The notes under the pieces: generated by a model | The model's input: the letters and a program-made list of their open reading frames with translations, nothing else | Databases searched by the model: none | What the model was told of the DNA's origin: nothing | Origin: Bacillota bacterium | GTDB lineage: Bacteria; Bacillota; Clostridia; Lachnospirales; Lachnospiraceae | Direction: 5' to 3' | NCBI GenBank assembly: GCA_023457255.1 | Contig: JAEWMB010000017.1 | Coordinates: 33,060 to 97,059, forward strand | Length of the DNA stretch: 64,000 bases | Shown here: positions 1 to 10,239 of the stretch, in pieces | Numbering within the stretch: the stretch's first letter is position 1 | How the letters are laid out: every line of letters begins with the position of its first letter | Position numbers and translations under genes: made by a program

Positions 1-189
1 ATGTGTTCCGGAGTATGGCTTTTAGAAGATGTACTTTATATCAAGGCAAATATCATCGAAGAGTGTTTTGCTTCTCTGAATATATTACTTGTATTTAGGG
101 AGGATACCGTGACCGTCGGTATGAAGAGAGTAGCAGAGTTGTTCTTACAGGATTACGAAGGATTTGCTACCGGAGCAAAAATCGATTAG
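1..189 (+). CDS. C-terminal part of an unrecognised protein (partial)
   Basis: An open frame runs from the first base of the window to a TAG at 187-189. A strong terminator follows 20 bases later, as expected for the 3' end of a real gene. The other two forward frames are closed by stops in this stretch. The visible end (…AELFLQDYEGFATGAKID) looks like an ordinary soluble protein tail, but I recognise no domain. An ATG at base 1 is probably incidental and the gene most likely begins outside the window. Confidence 0.4.
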   Translation: MCSGVWLLEDVLYIKANIIEECFASLNILLVFREDTVTVGMKRVAELFLQDYEGFATGAKID

Positions 190-205
190 AGACTAAAAGT
201 AAATC

Positions 206-258
206 AGCTAGAGTAAAGTAAGAAGAATCCTTATCTTATTTACTCTAGCTTTTTTTGA
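206..258 (+). terminator. Rho-independent terminator
   Basis: The arm AGCTAGAGTAAAGTAAG pairs with CTTATTTACTCTAGCT and is followed by a run of seven T. It lies just after the partial gene at the left edge and reads on the plus strand. Confidence 0.8.
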
Positions 259-336
259 TATACCTGCCTAGATAAAAATAGAAAAAATGATTTTTATTTT
301 TGTAATAAGGAGTATGAGAACAAATGCGAAGAGGCA

Positions 337-1359
337 TTAAACAACCGGCTGCCAGTTATCTTCTCCGCCAAGTACGCGTTGTGAAGAATAATATTCTAAG
401 ATAGCCGGGTTATCTAGCTGTTTGCAAAATGGAGTTCTCCTCTTATTGTTCTTATATGCCTCAGAAAGGGGATATGCACCAGGACCGTAATTTCCATATT
501 CAATATAGGAAGAGGTGAGCTCGGCATTTGCTCTTCCCCAATTATGCCAGCCCTCCGGTTTGATATGGGCTGCCAATTCACAGCAAAGAAATGCTGTTTT
601 TGCATAATCTCTCCATGGACGGCCAAGGTAGACAGAAGCTTCTTTGTCGTCGCTCGTTAGCTTGCACTGATAAAAGACAAAACCGTATTCCTGAGACATC
701 GGTGTACTGGCAGCCGTAATAAAGGAGCCGCTTTCACTTTCAAGCTTTTTAGAGAAGATCTCACAATTTGAAAAATAAGCGGTGTTCGGACCAAAGATAA
801 AATCAACATCTCCGCAGATATAACAAGTATCAAAATAATTTCTGCGGTTAGGATAATAAATTGGAACGGCAGAGTTTAAAAAAGCTTCTGGCAGCATCAG
901 ACGCTTCATGATACCCGGATTTAAGTCTCCTGCAAAAATTGTATCCTGAGACCCAAGAAAACGGCAGTCTTTCAATACTGTTCGGTCGGAGGCAATGTAT
1001 ACCGCAAGTGCTTGCCCGGCTACCTTTCCATTACCCGCACAATTTTCAAAGGTAATATTTTCAACATAGATATCCTTTCCTGCAAACATAACGGTTGCAG
1101 AGTTGAAGGTACCATATTCACTGCCGTCCTCCCGTAAAGTCTTTGCTCCATCTCCGTAACGGATTATTGTCTCCTTTGCGGCTTCACCAATGAGGTTAAT
1201 ATTTTCTTTGCGAATAAAAACTTTTTCATGATAGACACCAGGTTTTAGATAGATTGTTACCGGATAATCCCGTTCATCCGGAATATGGTAAATTGCTTCC
1301 TGCAAAGATGCAAATGCACCGCTTCCATCTTTTGCAACCAGAATCGTTTGTTCCTTCAT
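337..1359 (-). CDS. Pectin methylesterase (carbohydrate esterase family 8)
   Basis: The 340-residue product should demethylate homogalacturonan, releasing methanol and exposing galacturonate units. The parallel beta-helix family signatures are present in order: GQALAVYI (about 115-122), the catalytic SQDT with D139, GDVDFIFG with D184 and D186, and GRPWR with R247. There is no signal peptide, so it probably acts inside the cell on imported oligogalacturonides; extracellular pectinesterases normally carry one. The start is set by AAAGGATG just upstream. It is transcribed away from the YesS-type regulator gene and shares with it a 298-base intergenic region. The family call is firm; the cytoplasmic location is inferred from the missing leader. 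Confidence 0.92.
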   Translation of the reverse strand: MKEQTILVAKDGSGAFASLQEAIYHIPDERDYPVTIYLKPGVYHEKVFIRKENINLIGEAAKETIIRYGDGAKTLREDGSEYGTFNSATVMFAGKDIYVENITFENCAGNGKVAGQALAVYIASDRTVLKDCRFLGSQDTIFAGDLNPGIMKRLMLPEAFLNSAVPIYYPNRRNYFDTCYICGDVDFIFGPNTAYFSNCEIFSKKLESESGSFITAASTPMSQEYGFVFYQCKLTSDDKEASVYLGRPWRDYAKTAFLCCELAAHIKPEGWHNWGRANAELTSSYIEYGNYGPGAYPLSEAYKNNKRRTPFCKQLDNPAILEYYSSQRVLGGEDNWQPVV

Positions 1360-1657
1360 ATATTGTCATCCTTTCCTCTAAATTAAATTATTGTTGCCGG
1401 GAATTTTAGATTACATTGGGGAAATGCTCTACCCAAGCATATAAAACAATGGCTTTTTCATCAATATCAAATTTTTGCAATACCATCGAATTCTTGATAT
1501 TTCCCTGAACCTGACATTGATAGAAAGTCTTCTTTCTTGTTATAATAATTTTACTATACAGAAAATGCTAATGAACTTTTTGAGTCCGTTAAAAGGGGTT
1601 GGGGAATAAAAGTAACTTTAACTTTATGGAAGAATACGAGTGGCGAGGAGAAGGCAT

Positions 1658-3964
1658 ATGTATAACAAGGTTTTAAAGAAATACAAAGAGCGTAAGATCT
1701 TGCAACGAATTTTCTTAGGTACATTCGGAATTTCTGCAATTTGTATTATGATTGCGTGCAGCATTGGATTTTCCTGGTTTCAAAAAAACACGGAGAAGGA
1801 AACTGTGGAAAATCAAAAAAGTGAGCTGTCAAACAGTTTCTTAGTCTTTGATAATTATATGACGTCAGCACAAGATACTCTGGAAATTCTATCTAAGAAT
1901 ACCTATGTAAAACGTATCATTGCTATGGGCGGTATATCCTGGGATGACAATATGTCAATCGTTGCGAATACTATAGTAAATACATTATCTGTGAATCCAA
2001 GACTGCATTCCATCTATGTGATTGGGGAGTCAGGTATCCTTTTAAAGAGTACAAATTCTAAGTATCCGATGACCGGTGAACAGGATTTCGATATGATGGA
2101 GTACTTTCGAGGTGCCTATTTAAAGCGGTATCATATGATTTCCTATCAGGATGTTTTTGGAAAAGAGCAATTAATATTAAGCATCGCTATGGGGGATATC
2201 AGTGATAACATATTGCAGTATAGTCAGGGAGTAATGGTGAATCTTGATATGGGACATATCATCAAGGAAGTAATACCTGAGGCGGGTGCTGGGGAAAACT
2301 ATGTTATTATGGACTATAATTTTAGGATACTTGGAGCAAAGGGGGAACAATATCAGGTAGGGGATAGCGGGATAGAGGATGTCCTTTTACAGCGGGTAAT
2401 ATCAGATGGAAAAAGGGAAAATCTATTTGAATATCAAATAGAGAACGGCAGCTGCTATGTCAATTACATAAGTTCACCGGGAGAATATTATTTGGTTCAT
2501 ATTATGCCAAGGGATAATCTAATGATGGCGATTGAGCGAACCAAGATGATTGTAATAGGTGTCGGGATATTGCTGGCTTTTGCAGCGTTAACGATTTCCT
2601 TTTTTGTAGCAGTGCGTGTTTACCATCCAATCGATGAGGTAGTAAATATTTTGACCGGAAAATTCACCCCGCTTGAGAAAAAACCGGAAAAAAAACAGCG
2701 GGAAGTAAATCATTCCAAGAATGAGCTTTCTATGATCTCACAGACAATGAGTTTAATGGTGCAGCAGCTTAACCAATTTCATGAGGAAAAGGAAAAAGAG
2801 GAGCTTATTCATTATCTTACCAGTAAAAGTTCTCAAAGTTTACTGCCGGAACATATGGAAGAAACCTATGTGGGAAGGATTACTCCACATGGTTATTATG
2901 TGATTGTGCTTCGTATTTGCGATATGGATGACTTTGTGCAGAATAATACAGAGGAAGCGATGCATTTTCAGATGCAATCCATTGCAAGTATGGCGGATCA
3001 GGCTATGAATGATTGCGGAGAAGTGGATATGGTCATCATCGATAATGAATATATTGCAATGATTTTATTTCATGAGGAAGGCTCTGTAAATTCAGATACA
3101 ATCAAGATAAAATTGCAGGAATACTTATATCTGGTGAATGACATGTTCTCATTAAAACTGGATGCAGGAATTAGTGTAATTCATAAAGAATTAAGCGAAC
3201 TCCGAGAGGCGTACCAGGGAGCAAGAGCAGCAACCGGTTACCGGTTTTTATACGGTATGAATGTAGTAATTTTTGAAGAGCAGATGCAGCGTTGTGCACT
3301 GCGGGGTGAACTTCATTATGATTTAAAAACATTGATTGGGATGGTGAAGAGAGGCAATCAGGAGGGATTTATCAAAGAATACCAGGCAATGCTTCATACC
3401 CTCAAAGAATATTCCATACAATCAGCATATGAACTATTGATTTCTCTTGCGGTAGAAATGATGAAATACCAAAAGGAAATATCACAATATATGGGGAATG
3501 TAAATGTATCTGATTTGGAACAGATTCGTCAGGAAATTATGTCATTTTCCTATATTGGCGATACCACCACGTGGTTTTTGGATCTATTTGCCAATATTTT
3601 AAGTTCCATAAGTAAGGTACAAAACAGCGGGTCGGCAGATATCGTCTCCGGTGCGGTACGTTATATTGAAGAAAATTATATGGATTATAACTTAAGTGCA
3701 CAATTCCTGGCAGGAAAGTATAATATAACACCTTCCTATTTCAGCCGTATTTTTAATGAAGGTTTAGGCTGTGCATTTCCGGATTATTTAAGCGGCATAC
3801 GGTTGGAAAAAGCAAAAAAATTAGTGGTTGAGGAACCAAGCCGCAGTATACAAAGCATTTGTGAGGCGGTTGGATTTACAAGTTCTTCTTATTTTACTGC
3901 GCTTTTTAAAAAGAAGTATGGGGTTACACCTAGTAAATATCGCATGTCAAAGATAGAGTGCTAA
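1658..3964 (+). CDS. Membrane-anchored AraC-family transcriptional regulator (YesS type)
   Basis: This 768-residue one-component regulator has a transmembrane helix near residues 17-40, an extracytoplasmic sensor region of about 250 residues, a second transmembrane helix near 295-320, a cytoplasmic linker, and a C-terminal AraC-type double helix-turn-helix (last ~100 residues, ending SSYFTALFKKKYGVTPSKYR). The architecture matches Bacillus subtilis YesS, which controls rhamnogalacturonan genes. An in-frame GTG exists at 1640, but GAGGAG seven bases before the ATG at 1658 makes the ATG the better start. Its neighbours are pectinesterase, CE12 esterase and a sugar importer, so it most likely senses an external pectin fragment and activates them. 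The ligand is inferred, not seen. Confidence 0.88.
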   Translation: MYNKVLKKYKERKILQRIFLGTFGISAICIMIACSIGFSWFQKNTEKETVENQKSELSNSFLVFDNYMTSAQDTLEILSKNTYVKRIIAMGGISWDDNMSIVANTIVNTLSVNPRLHSIYVIGESGILLKSTNSKYPMTGEQDFDMMEYFRGAYLKRYHMISYQDVFGKEQLILSIAMGDISDNILQYSQGVMVNLDMGHIIKEVIPEAGAGENYVIMDYNFRILGAKGEQYQVGDSGIEDVLLQRVISDGKRENLFEYQIENGSCYVNYISSPGEYYLVHIMPRDNLMMAIERTKMIVIGVGILLAFAALTISFFVAVRVYHPIDEVVNILTGKFTPLEKKPEKKQREVNHSKNELSMISQTMSLMVQQLNQFHEEKEKEELIHYLTSKSSQSLLPEHMEETYVGRITPHGYYVIVLRICDMDDFVQNNTEEAMHFQMQSIASMADQAMNDCGEVDMVIIDNEYIAMILFHEEGSVNSDTIKIKLQEYLYLVNDMFSLKLDAGISVIHKELSELREAYQGARAATGYRFLYGMNVVIFEEQMQRCALRGELHYDLKTLIGMVKRGNQEGFIKEYQAMLHTLKEYSIQSAYELLISLAVEMMKYQKEISQYMGNVNVSDLEQIRQEIMSFSYIGDTTTWFLDLFANILSSISKVQNSGSADIVSGAVRYIEENYMDYNLSAQFLAGKYNITPSYFSRIFNEGLGCAFPDYLSGIRLEKAKKLVVEEPSRSIQSICEAVGFTSSSYFTALFKKKYGVTPSKYRMSKIEC

Positions 3965-4181
3965 GGGTTTTAATACACCGCAGGTGGTTTCCGCGGAATC
4001 CTTATCACAGTGCTTATGGCAAACTAAAATTAAGCTATGATAATATTTTAGAAAGGTATTAACTTATTTACAGTGCTTAAGTAATAATAACAAAGATTTA
4101 ATGCAATAATGGCACAAAAGCGGACGGCAGCACAAAATGCAAAATTAACATCACGTAAGCAGCAGGAGAGGAAACGAAAGA

Positions 4182-6158
4182 ATGGCAGAAAAATATTACA
4201 GAAAAGAAGTATTTTTAGATCAAGATATTCCACTATTTACAAAGGAGAGTGGGAAAGGATTTGTTAGTGAAACCATTGGAAATTTAAAAAGGGCAGTTGA
4301 TGTAAGCAGACTGAAGGCAAGAAAAGATGGTATCTACCTTACGGAGACGGAGGAAACGATAACCTGGCAGAATGAAAATCATTTTAACTATGGTGGGATT
4401 GTGTACCGTTTTTCCGGTCTTACTCCCGGAGCTTATCATATTACGGTTACGTTAGCAAAAGAAAGCGATGCCGCCGTAGTCTCTGTTTCCGGGATGAATG
4501 GAAGAAGACTTCTGGAAGAAGGATACTGGGATGCAGCTAGAAAGATTCCAAAAACAGTGACGGCATCCTATAAGGAAAAAGTATGGGAGTATGACTTTGT
4601 TACGGGGCGTGATACGATTGAAATAGAAGTAGAGCCAGACCTTCCGGTACTTTGCTGTCCAGGTAATGTTCACTGCACAGTGGGAATTAGGGAAATAACC
4701 TTAACAAAGAAAGAGAAGAAGGAAACCACTGCAGCGCCGGCCATGTACTTACTCGGAGACTCCACGGTGAAGAGCTATATCTTTGAAGAGGGCATTATGT
4801 CAGGATGGGGGCAGGTAATAAAAGACTTTTTTGAGAAGGACAAATTAAAGGTTATCAATTATTCCATGGGAGGCCGTTCCTTAACTTCAATGTATCAAGA
4901 AGGGCGTTTTAACGAAGTATTGCTTACTGCAAGGCCTGGGGATTATCTTTTGCTGCAGTCGGGGCATAATGATGAGTCCACCGGTGACAGCATGGGGCCG
5001 TCGGCTAGATTCGGAAGAGGAAATACGGCGAAAGGATATGAGAATTGGTTAAGAGAAGTGTACTTACCTGCAATCAAAAGCCGTGGAATTCACCTTGTAT
5101 TAATTACGCCAATGACAAGAATTAATAAGCTTTCAGCCGGTGAGGAGATGGAGTTCTCCGGATTTAGAAATTCAAAAGTCCCGGGAATTGATTTTCCTGC
5201 GATAATGAAACGTATTGCAGCCGAATTTAAGGTTCCTTTCATAGACTTATATGAGGAGAGTATGAAGTATCTTACAGAAGTCGGACGAGAAGCGGCGTTT
5301 GCGATGTTTTTATCTGTGGAACCCGGGGAGACTCCCGGAAAGACGAATTCCGGAAGTTATGCCAATGGAAATCCAAGCGGTGCTATTGATGGAACCCATT
5401 ATAAAGAGACTCTTTCCAAGCAATGGGCTAGAATCATAGTAACACAGGCTTACAAATTAGGTATACCCTTTTATGAATCGTTAAAACCTGTGGTATTTAG
5501 GGCAATTGAGACAGGTAATTGGTATCAGGCATTACCGGAACTATCGGTTGATGTGTTAACAGGGGAGAATGCTTATTATAGGGAACAGATAGAATCTCTG
5601 CTGAAACACCATGTAATGGAGCATAGAAGTGAGAATATGTTTTGTCCAAAGCTTGAGATGAAAGTTCAGGAGTTTTTAAGAAGCATAAGGATTTTGTGGG
5701 GATTACCCGAAGCCTTTGGTAAAGGATATGAAGGGTTGGTACTCACAAGAGAAGTGACAGCCTCTATTCTTTTTGACGCCTATCTGATTAAGTTTGGGAA
5801 AGATGAGGAGGGGAGATGGAGAAAGCCAAGCTATATGACGGATTACAACGGAACAGCACTTTCCCCTGAGGACCCGAATTACGACCCAAATCTTGTTGGA
5901 GAAAGTGCACAGTATTATCCTTTGGCAGGGTTTCAGGCAATTCGTGACCTTAACGAGATAGATACCGCTTATTATGAAAAATTCCGCACAGTTTATGAAC
6001 TCGGGCTTCTTCGTTCCGAGGAGGGAATTCTGCGGGGTGTTATGAAAAATGGGGTTTATCTAAGACCAAAGCAAGTGGTCACTAGAGAAAAGGCGGCCAA
6101 GGTACTGTATTTTTTACGAATCCTTTCCAAGGATATTTATGAAGAGACAAATAATTAG
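4182..6158 (+). CDS. Rhamnogalacturonan acetylesterase-like SGNH hydrolase (CE12) with SLH-like tail
   Basis: The 658-residue protein has three parts. Residues ~1-175 form a beta-rich N-terminal domain. Residues ~187-425 are an SGNH esterase: GDST with nucleophile S194, GGRS near 230, GHND with N263, and DGTH with D403 and H406. Residues ~500-650 resemble one or two S-layer-homology repeats (YELGLLRSEEG, then TREKAAKVLYFLRIL). It should remove acetyl groups from rhamnogalacturonan fragments. There is no signal peptide, which is odd for a protein with SLH-like repeats. The start has AGGAGAGG upstream. The downstream terminator at 6236-6298 separates it from the transporter genes. The esterase call is strong; the SLH likeness is by eye. 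Confidence 0.85.
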   Translation: MAEKYYRKEVFLDQDIPLFTKESGKGFVSETIGNLKRAVDVSRLKARKDGIYLTETEETITWQNENHFNYGGIVYRFSGLTPGAYHITVTLAKESDAAVVSVSGMNGRRLLEEGYWDAARKIPKTVTASYKEKVWEYDFVTGRDTIEIEVEPDLPVLCCPGNVHCTVGIREITLTKKEKKETTAAPAMYLLGDSTVKSYIFEEGIMSGWGQVIKDFFEKDKLKVINYSMGGRSLTSMYQEGRFNEVLLTARPGDYLLLQSGHNDESTGDSMGPSARFGRGNTAKGYENWLREVYLPAIKSRGIHLVLITPMTRINKLSAGEEMEFSGFRNSKVPGIDFPAIMKRIAAEFKVPFIDLYEESMKYLTEVGREAAFAMFLSVEPGETPGKTNSGSYANGNPSGAIDGTHYKETLSKQWARIIVTQAYKLGIPFYESLKPVVFRAIETGNWYQALPELSVDVLTGENAYYREQIESLLKHHVMEHRSENMFCPKLEMKVQEFLRSIRILWGLPEAFGKGYEGLVLTREVTASILFDAYLIKFGKDEEGRWRKPSYMTDYNGTALSPEDPNYDPNLVGESAQYYPLAGFQAIRDLNEIDTAYYEKFRTVYELGLLRSEEGILRGVMKNGVYLRPKQVVTREKAAKVLYFLRILSKDIYEETNN

Positions 6159-6235
6159 TTTTACTCAAAAGATTTGATATACATTTTCATAAAAGAGGAT
6201 AACAAGGGAAGTCAGCTATTGTATGAATGACGGTT

Positions 6236-6298
6236 GGACAGAAAAAATAGGGAAGACATCGCGTCGGTGTTTTCCTATTTTTTCTGTCCTTCTGTTTT
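6236..6298 (+). terminator. Strong Rho-independent terminator after the CE12 gene
   Basis: GGACAGAAAAAATAGG pairs perfectly with CCTATTTTTTCTGTCC, further extended by GAAGAC/GTGTTTT pairing, and is followed by TTCTGTTTT. The rest of this gap, to 6564, is AT-rich and holds no gene that I can support; it presumably contains the transporter promoter. Confidence 0.85.
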
Positions 6299-6564
6299 AA
6301 TTTATAAGAAGTTGCATCCTATAAGTTTTAAAATGCTTTTGTGTGGCTGTGTACTCGTACGATTATCCAGCGAAGGTTATAGAAATTGAGCCTTTTTTAG
6401 ATGCTTCCCAATAAATTGTCGTAAAATTGACCTTCTATTAAATTCTTTTACTCTGTCGAAGTTAGGTAAGTTTTTTGATAGTATTGCAATTCCTTAGCAT
6501 TGTAAAACATCAGAAGACCCTTCATAATGCACTTGTAAACCAGCACAAGCGAGGAGGAAAAAAA

Positions 6565-7521
6565 GTGAGCGATGTAACAAGAATCGGGAGGAAGGATTCC
6601 ATTGGCATTAAATTAGTAAAGCATATTAAGAGATACTATGGACTTTGGCTGTTAGCATTGCCAGGAATTATTATTACTTTAATGTTTGCTTACATACCGA
6701 TGTCAGGATTGGTTGTCATCTTTAAAAAATATAACTTTCAAGATGGTATTTTTGGAAGCCCATGGGTAGGATTTGAAAATTTTAAATTCTTCTTTGCTAA
6801 CTTTGAGAAAGCTTGGAGAGCAACAAAAAATACAATCTTACTGAATACCTTGTATACCATTTGCGGAACAGCCGCCGCAGTCGGTCTTGCCATTATGTTC
6901 AATGAAATCCGAAATAAGAAGATACTTAAGATAACTCAGTCCTTATCCATCCTGCCTTATTTTATCTCGTGGGTAGTTGCAGGTGGTATCTTAAAAGCTT
7001 TGTTAAACTATGATGGAGGTACCATAAATTCTATTTTAGTATCTCTTGGTTTGGAGCGAGTGGATTTTTTTAATGATCCGAAATATTGGCGCATTATATT
7101 AACACTTGCAAATATCTGGAAAGGTGCAGGCTATAGTGCCATCATTTACTTTGCAACCATTACTGGATTTGATACCGCACTTTACGAGTCGGCAGAGGTG
7201 GATGGAGCAACAACATGGCAAAAGATTAGGTTTATTACAATTCCCTTGTTAAAACCGACGGTAATCATTTTGTTCTTACTATCTGTGGGCAGAATGCTAA
7301 GCGGTGACTTGACTATGCTTATGTCCTTGACAAATCTATCTCCAATGTTATTAGAAACAACAGAGATTATTGATTCCTTTGTATACCGTTCTGTTGTTGG
7401 AATCGGCGATTTTACGATGGGATCTGCGATTGGCTTATATCAGTCTGTGTTTGGATTTGTACTTGTATTATTCTCCAACTGGATGGCAGGCCGATTTGAT
7501 AAAGAATACAAATTGTTCTAG
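6565..7521 (+). CDS. Sugar ABC transporter permease, LplB type (CUT1)
   Basis: This 318-residue integral membrane protein has about six helices and the permease EAA loop YESAEVDGATTWQKIRFITIP, which contacts the ATPase. It is the first of two permease subunits for importing a di- or oligosaccharide. An upstream in-frame TTG at 6475 would add 30 residues, but GAGGAGG at 6551-6557 points to the GTG at 6565. The second permease gene starts 10 bases after its stop, and a binding lipoprotein gene follows. No ATPase gene is present. Context (pectin esterases, GH43) suggests a pectin or hemicellulose oligosaccharide substrate; the exact sugar cannot be read from sequence. Confidence 0.9.
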   Translation: MSDVTRIGRKDSIGIKLVKHIKRYYGLWLLALPGIIITLMFAYIPMSGLVVIFKKYNFQDGIFGSPWVGFENFKFFFANFEKAWRATKNTILLNTLYTICGTAAAVGLAIMFNEIRNKKILKITQSLSILPYFISWVVAGGILKALLNYDGGTINSILVSLGLERVDFFNDPKYWRIILTLANIWKGAGYSAIIYFATITGFDTALYESAEVDGATTWQKIRFITIPLLKPTVIILFLLSVGRMLSGDLTMLMSLTNLSPMLLETTEIIDSFVYRSVVGIGDFTMGSAIGLYQSVFGFVLVLFSNWMAGRFDKEYKLF

Positions 7522-7531
7522 GAGGTATAGC

Positions 7532-8437
7532 ATGTCAGAAAGAAAACGACTAAACAAAATAAAATCGAATGATAAGGTTCTGCGGGGGGTATTTTATGCA
7601 ATAGTAATCTTCTTTGCAGCGGTATGTCTTTATCCTATGCTGCTTGCCGTCGGGGTATCCTTCTCGGATGAGACTTCGGTTATCAAAGAAGGATTTAAGA
7701 TAGTACCTGCGAAGTTTAGCCTTGAGGCATATAAACTTGTCTTTCACTCTATGGGGAAGAATTTATTCAATGCATATAAGATTACTGTTTTAGTAACCAT
7801 AATTGGAACTGTCTTTTCCGTACTTATCTCAGCCGGATTTGCTTATGTACTTTCGGTAAAAGAGTTCCGTCCAAGGTCCGCACTTAATTTATTTCTTTAT
7901 ATACCAATGATTTTTTCGGCGGGTTTATTGCCTTGGTATATTATGTGTACAAAATATTATCACTTAACAGATACGTTCATAGCCTTAATTTTACCATGCA
8001 GTATGAGTGCATTTAATGTATTTTTACTCCGTAACTTCTTTAAGTCGATTCCGGATGAGATGGCTGAGGCGGCCCGCATGGATGGTGCGAGTTATTTGAA
8101 AATATTCTTTACGGTTTATTTTCCGCTTGCGAAGGTTGGGCTGGTAACCGTAGGTTTATTCTACGCAATTTCTTATTGGAACGATTATTATCTGGCCCTG
8201 ATGTTTGTCAATAAGCAAAAGCTCTATCCGCTTCAGTATTATTTATACAATATGCTGTCAAATGTTCAGTTTATGGCAAGCCAGGCAAATCAATCCCTTG
8301 GGTATTCTATTAATACCCCGTTAGAAACAACAAAAATGGCGGTAATCTGTATTACCATCGGACCAATTATTTGCGTCTATCCATTTGCACAAAAATATTT
8401 TACCAAAGGTGTTATTGTTGGAGCTGTAAAAGGCTAA
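7532..8437 (+). CDS. Sugar ABC transporter permease, YtcP type (CUT1)
   Basis: The 301-residue second permease subunit has about six membrane helices, an EAA loop (AEAARMDGASYLKIFFTVYFP, around 190-210) and the typical C-terminal end KYFTKGVIVGAVKG. The frame is open further upstream, but GGAGGT overlapping the preceding stop codon fixes the ATG at 7532. The tight spacing shows co-translation with the LplB-type subunit. It forms the membrane channel of the importer together with that subunit. Confidence 0.9.
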   Translation: MSERKRLNKIKSNDKVLRGVFYAIVIFFAAVCLYPMLLAVGVSFSDETSVIKEGFKIVPAKFSLEAYKLVFHSMGKNLFNAYKITVLVTIIGTVFSVLISAGFAYVLSVKEFRPRSALNLFLYIPMIFSAGLLPWYIMCTKYYHLTDTFIALILPCSMSAFNVFLLRNFFKSIPDEMAEAARMDGASYLKIFFTVYFPLAKVGLVTVGLFYAISYWNDYYLALMFVNKQKLYPLQYYLYNMLSNVQFMASQANQSLGYSINTPLETTKMAVICITIGPIICVYPFAQKYFTKGVIVGAVKG

Positions 8438-8505
8438 ATTATCACGGAATTAAAGGTTCACAGTCAGGTGAATTTTTAATATAATAATGTTTAGGAGGAC
8501 ATGTT

Positions 8506-10026
8506 ATGAGAATGATGAAGCGCATCACTGCAGGATTATTGGCAGCAGCACTTGCTATTTCGATGGTTGGCTGCGGTTCAGGAAAGAAGTCTGAGCCAGA
8601 CACTTCGAAAGATGCAGTAAAGGAGGGAACTACAGGAAATAAGAGTGACAATCCGCTGCGTCCGGAGAAACTTGATACCATTAAGGTGATTTTATTTGGG
8701 GAAGAGTCACCAAGAATGGCGGAATTAATGGAAAATGAATTCCAGCAGATTTTTATTGATGAGATTAACACTAAGGTTGAGTTAATGTATTTACCATGGT
8801 CTGAAAATGGTACAGGCGGTAAGGTAGACTTAATGATTGCTTCCGGTCAGGAATTTGATGCCTGTATCGTAGACCCGCGTTGGGCGGCATCCAGCGTAAG
8901 TAAGGGATACTTAAAGGATTTGTCTAATGTCATTGATACTTATCTTCCGGACTGGCATCAGAATATGAATGAGGTTGCGCTGGATGCTTATCGTTATGGG
9001 GATGGAATCTATGCGATACCAATAGGCAATAAACCAACCGCAGGTGTTTATAGTACTGTTTGTGTAAGACAGGATATTATGGAGGAGCTTGGTATGGATG
9101 AGATTTCCTCTATTGAAGATTTAAAGCAATACGCAAAGCAGGCAAAAGAAACATATGGTCTCTATGCCACTTATGATTTAGCTTCTTCCGAATATATTAT
9201 TCGTGGATTAAGCAGTCGAAATATGACTCCATTAACTTCTGAAATCTGGGTAGATCAGGATACGAAAGAGTTAGTTAACTTTGTAGAGACAAAAGAGTTT
9301 GAACAGGCGGTGCGTTTATATAACGAATGGTATGCAGATGGTTTAATACCAAAGGATATGCTGACAAATACAGTAACCATCCCATTCCAGAGTGGATTAA
9401 CTGCTTTCTTTCGAGGTACTTGCGGAACAACTGTAATTGAAAATGAACCAAACTTAAAGCAGGTAGTGCCGAACGCCTCTACAAAAGAATATTATATCAA
9501 TCCTGAGAAACCGATTTATAAAAAGACCTATGAAAGTACCGCCTTCCAGGTTCCGGTTACTTCAAATAAGGCTGACCGTGTTGCAATGTTTGTCAACCTT
9601 TTACAAAAGAATACAGAACTTGCAGATGCATTTATCTATGGTATTAAGGGTGTTGATTATGATGTTACTGATAATAAGATTGTTGCTAAAAACACACAGG
9701 AATTGTTCTATCAGTGGATGATTTTTAATGTAAATATTTCTACCTTTGATGAGAGATTCCCAAATGACTTTATCGAGACTTACCGTAACTGGGACAAAGA
9801 GGCTCTTCCAAGCTGCAGCTTTGGTTTCTCCATTAACTATGATCCGGTAAAGACCGAAAAAGCGCAGATTGAAAGTATCTGGGGTGAGTTAGCAAATCCA
9901 ATGTTATCCGGTATTAAAGATTATGATTCCGGTATTGAGCAGCTTAGAAAAGAATTAAAATCAGCAGGTTGGGATACTTATTTTGCAGAAATTCAAAAAC
10001 AGTGGAGTGAGTTTCTTGCAAAATAA
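8506..10026 (+). CDS. Extracellular sugar-binding lipoprotein of the ABC importer
   Basis: This 506-residue protein starts with a lipoprotein signal (hydrophobic stretch, lipobox MVGC with the lipidated Cys at residue 23) and a low-complexity linker rich in K, S, D and T. A large solute-binding domain of the LplA family follows. It should capture an oligosaccharide at the cell surface and hand it to the two permeases encoded just upstream. AGGAGG at 8494-8499 sets the start. A hairpin lies after the gene. Its substrate is inferred only from the neighbouring pectin and GH43 enzymes. Confidence 0.9.
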   Translation: MRMMKRITAGLLAAALAISMVGCGSGKKSEPDTSKDAVKEGTTGNKSDNPLRPEKLDTIKVILFGEESPRMAELMENEFQQIFIDEINTKVELMYLPWSENGTGGKVDLMIASGQEFDACIVDPRWAASSVSKGYLKDLSNVIDTYLPDWHQNMNEVALDAYRYGDGIYAIPIGNKPTAGVYSTVCVRQDIMEELGMDEISSIEDLKQYAKQAKETYGLYATYDLASSEYIIRGLSSRNMTPLTSEIWVDQDTKELVNFVETKEFEQAVRLYNEWYADGLIPKDMLTNTVTIPFQSGLTAFFRGTCGTTVIENEPNLKQVVPNASTKEYYINPEKPIYKKTYESTAFQVPVTSNKADRVAMFVNLLQKNTELADAFIYGIKGVDYDVTDNKIVAKNTQELFYQWMIFNVNISTFDERFPNDFIETYRNWDKEALPSCSFGFSINYDPVKTEKAQIESIWGELANPMLSGIKDYDSGIEQLRKELKSAGWDTYFAEIQKQWSEFLAK

Positions 10027-10051
10027 GAAATAAAAGCTTTAAATTATAAGA

Positions 10052-10092
10052 ATATGCGGGAATCTCGTTGCGAAGTTCCCGCATTCTTTGTA
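10052..10092 (+). terminator. Probable terminator after the sugar-binding lipoprotein gene
   Basis: ATGCGGGAA (10054-10062) pairs with TTCCCGCAT (10076-10084), followed by TCTTTG. The stem is strong but the T-run is short, so termination may be partial and allow some read-through into the GH43 gene. Confidence 0.55.
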
Positions 10093-10239
10093 TGATAAGT
10101 AGGAAGGATGATTTCACACTAGGCAAAGAGCAGCGATAAATAAGACAGTACGTAATGAAATATCGTTCAAAGGCAGAAACAAAAAAATTTATATTGCTTA
10201 GGAAAGAGTATAGGCAGAAAGTATGGAGGTCAGACATTG

